Source: Spirochaetota bacterium (GTDB taxonomy: Bacteria; Spirochaetota; JAAYUW01; JAOAHJ01). From it: a stretch of DNA of 43,017 nt. Positions 42,561 to 43,017 of this stretch are shown in pieces. The stretch is taken from positions 1 to 43,017 of the forward strand of contig JAOAHJ010000025.1 in assembly GCA_026415295.1 (NCBI GenBank), written 5' to 3'. How positions within the stretch are numbered: the first letter of the stretch is position 1; each line of letters begins with the position of its first letter. The notes below the pieces were generated by a model. It did no database searches and was not told the origin of the DNA. It worked only from the letters and a program-made list of their open reading frames with translations. The position numbers were made by a program, and so were the translations under genes.

Positions 42561-42590
42561 TTATTATGGAATGTTTTATTATGGAATGTT
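42561..42590 (-). repeat. Perfect tandem duplication of 15 bp upstream of ridA
   Basis: TTATTATGGAATGTT occurs at 42561-42575 and again at 42576-42590 without a mismatch. It lies 21-50 bp upstream of the ridA start, where promoter or operator sites are expected. Confidence 0.7.
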
Positions 42591-42765
42591 GAATTAATTT
42601 AATATGATTATAAAAAAAAATAAAGTTATTATAATAAAAAAGTCGATAAAAAAGAAAAATTAAATAAAAATAGAATTATAAGTTTACTGAATTTAATAAT
42701 TTTTTCAATTATTTTAAAAATATTATTATAGATATTTTAGAGATTTATATAATTAAATTTTTTTA

Positions 42766-42793
42766 TTGTTTTTTTATTGGTTTGATATATTAT
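42766..42793 (+). promoter_or_regulatory. Candidate promoter of the right-edge gene
   Basis: TTGTTT at 42766-42771, a 16-bp spacer, TATTAT at 42788-42793. The leader would be about 60 nt, with AAAGG before the ATG at 42863. Confidence 0.35.
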
Positions 42794-42862
42794 ACAAAAT
42801 GTAAAAAGAATTATTAAATTTAGTTATAAAATTTAAAATCTTATTTATTAAAGGTAATTTTA

Positions 42863-43017
42863 ATGGGAAAAAGAGTTATTCTAAAAGATTATGAATTTAA
42901 AGTTAATAGATTAGTTCTTTTAATTGCTTATATAGTTCTAATTTCAGGTTCTATTGTTTTTTTAGTAGATACATTTTTAAAAAAAACTGCCCCAATTGAA
43001 GCTCCTTTTTTATATTT
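42863..43017 (+). CDS. Start of a membrane-anchored protein (3' partial)
   Basis: ATG at 42863 with AAGG upstream opens a frame that continues beyond the window. The 51 visible residues begin MGKRVILKDYEFKVNRL, followed by one hydrophobic helix (about 18-37, LIAYIVLISGSIVFLV) and a polar stretch. Single-pass N-terminal anchor with the rest probably periplasmic; function cannot be told from so little. Confidence 0.75.
   Translation, partial: MGKRVILKDYEFKVNRLVLLIAYIVLISGSIVFLVDTFLKKTAPIEAPFLY

Larger units (their letters stand above)
42541..42862. other. 322-bp gap between ridA and the right-edge gene
   Basis: Divergent intergenic stretch, very AT-rich. It holds the tandem repeat at 42561-42590 on the ridA side and a promoter candidate at 42766-42793 on the other side. 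I see nothing else of note. Confidence 0.4.

Noticed and set aside
1-43017. TGA read as tryptophan
   Set aside because: TGA is the stop of at least two genes, at the oppB/oppC and orphan/kinase overlaps, and Trp is written TGG.
1-43017. Mobile elements or prophage
   Set aside because: No transposase, integrase or phage gene is seen.

Overview
The window is a strongly AT-rich (G+C looks to be about one quarter) bacterial chromosome segment. It has tightly packed genes on both strands, ATG/GTG/TTG starts, purine-rich Shine-Dalgarno sites, and TAA, TAG and TGA all used as stops. TGA ends at least the oppB-like gene and the orphan at 26600-27619, so the code is the ordinary one. An apolipoprotein N-acyltransferase-like protein, a lipobox-bearing DUF192 protein and a FecR-domain exported protein suggest a cell with an outer membrane or at least processed lipoproteins. 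The mix (class III fructose bisphosphatase, GerMN-domain protein, Maf/DUF115 protein, M55 D-aminopeptidase, CHAT protein) would fit an anaerobic deep-branching diderm, perhaps a low-GC spirochaete relative. That placement is inference; the window holds no rRNA or marker that settles it.

Region by region: 1-5.1 kb is an oligopeptide ABC importer: the end of a substrate-binding protein, a strong terminator, then two permeases and two ATPases. 5.3-9.8 kb is one very large signalling protein ending in a GGDEF diguanylate cyclase. 9.9-11.3 kb has a DMT permease and a small DUF3783-like protein, then tRNA-Pro(GGG). 11.4-15.6 kb is a heterodimeric multidrug-type ABC exporter behind a MarR regulator with a visible operator palindrome. 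15.8-19.5 kb carries the M55 aminopeptidase, fructose bisphosphatase and a rhomboid protease. 19.5-22.4 kb has an Lnt-like protein with an altered active site, facing tsaE and tsaB (t6A tRNA modification).

22.5-28.2 kb is the most interesting block. A CHAT-domain (caspase-like) protein faces a minus-strand run of DUF192 lipoprotein, an orphan protein, a GAF histidine kinase, a divergent sigma-like factor overlapping the kinase gene by 47 bp, and a zinc-finger (H-x3-C-x2-C) anti-sigma-like protein. I propose a signalling switch in which the kinase or CHAT peptidase controls release of the sigma factor. It recalls, without any CRISPR, the TPR-CHAT/Csx30/CASP-sigma branch of type III-E systems.

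28.3-36.3 kb has a GerMN protein, a class III aminotransferase coupled to a PfkB-type kinase, a FecR protein, and a four-gene operon (ABC ATPase, DUF4097 beta-solenoid protein, permease, YtrA-type GntR repressor) behind a striking TGTA/TACA palindromic operator. 36.5-42.5 kb, all minus strand, has ridA, a DRTGG-domain gene, a PASTA-bearing class B penicillin-binding protein, a Maf/DUF115 protein and an ornithine-decarboxylase-like gene. A membrane-anchored protein of unknown function begins at 42863 and runs off the right edge. I see no insertion sequences, prophage genes or CRISPR arrays.
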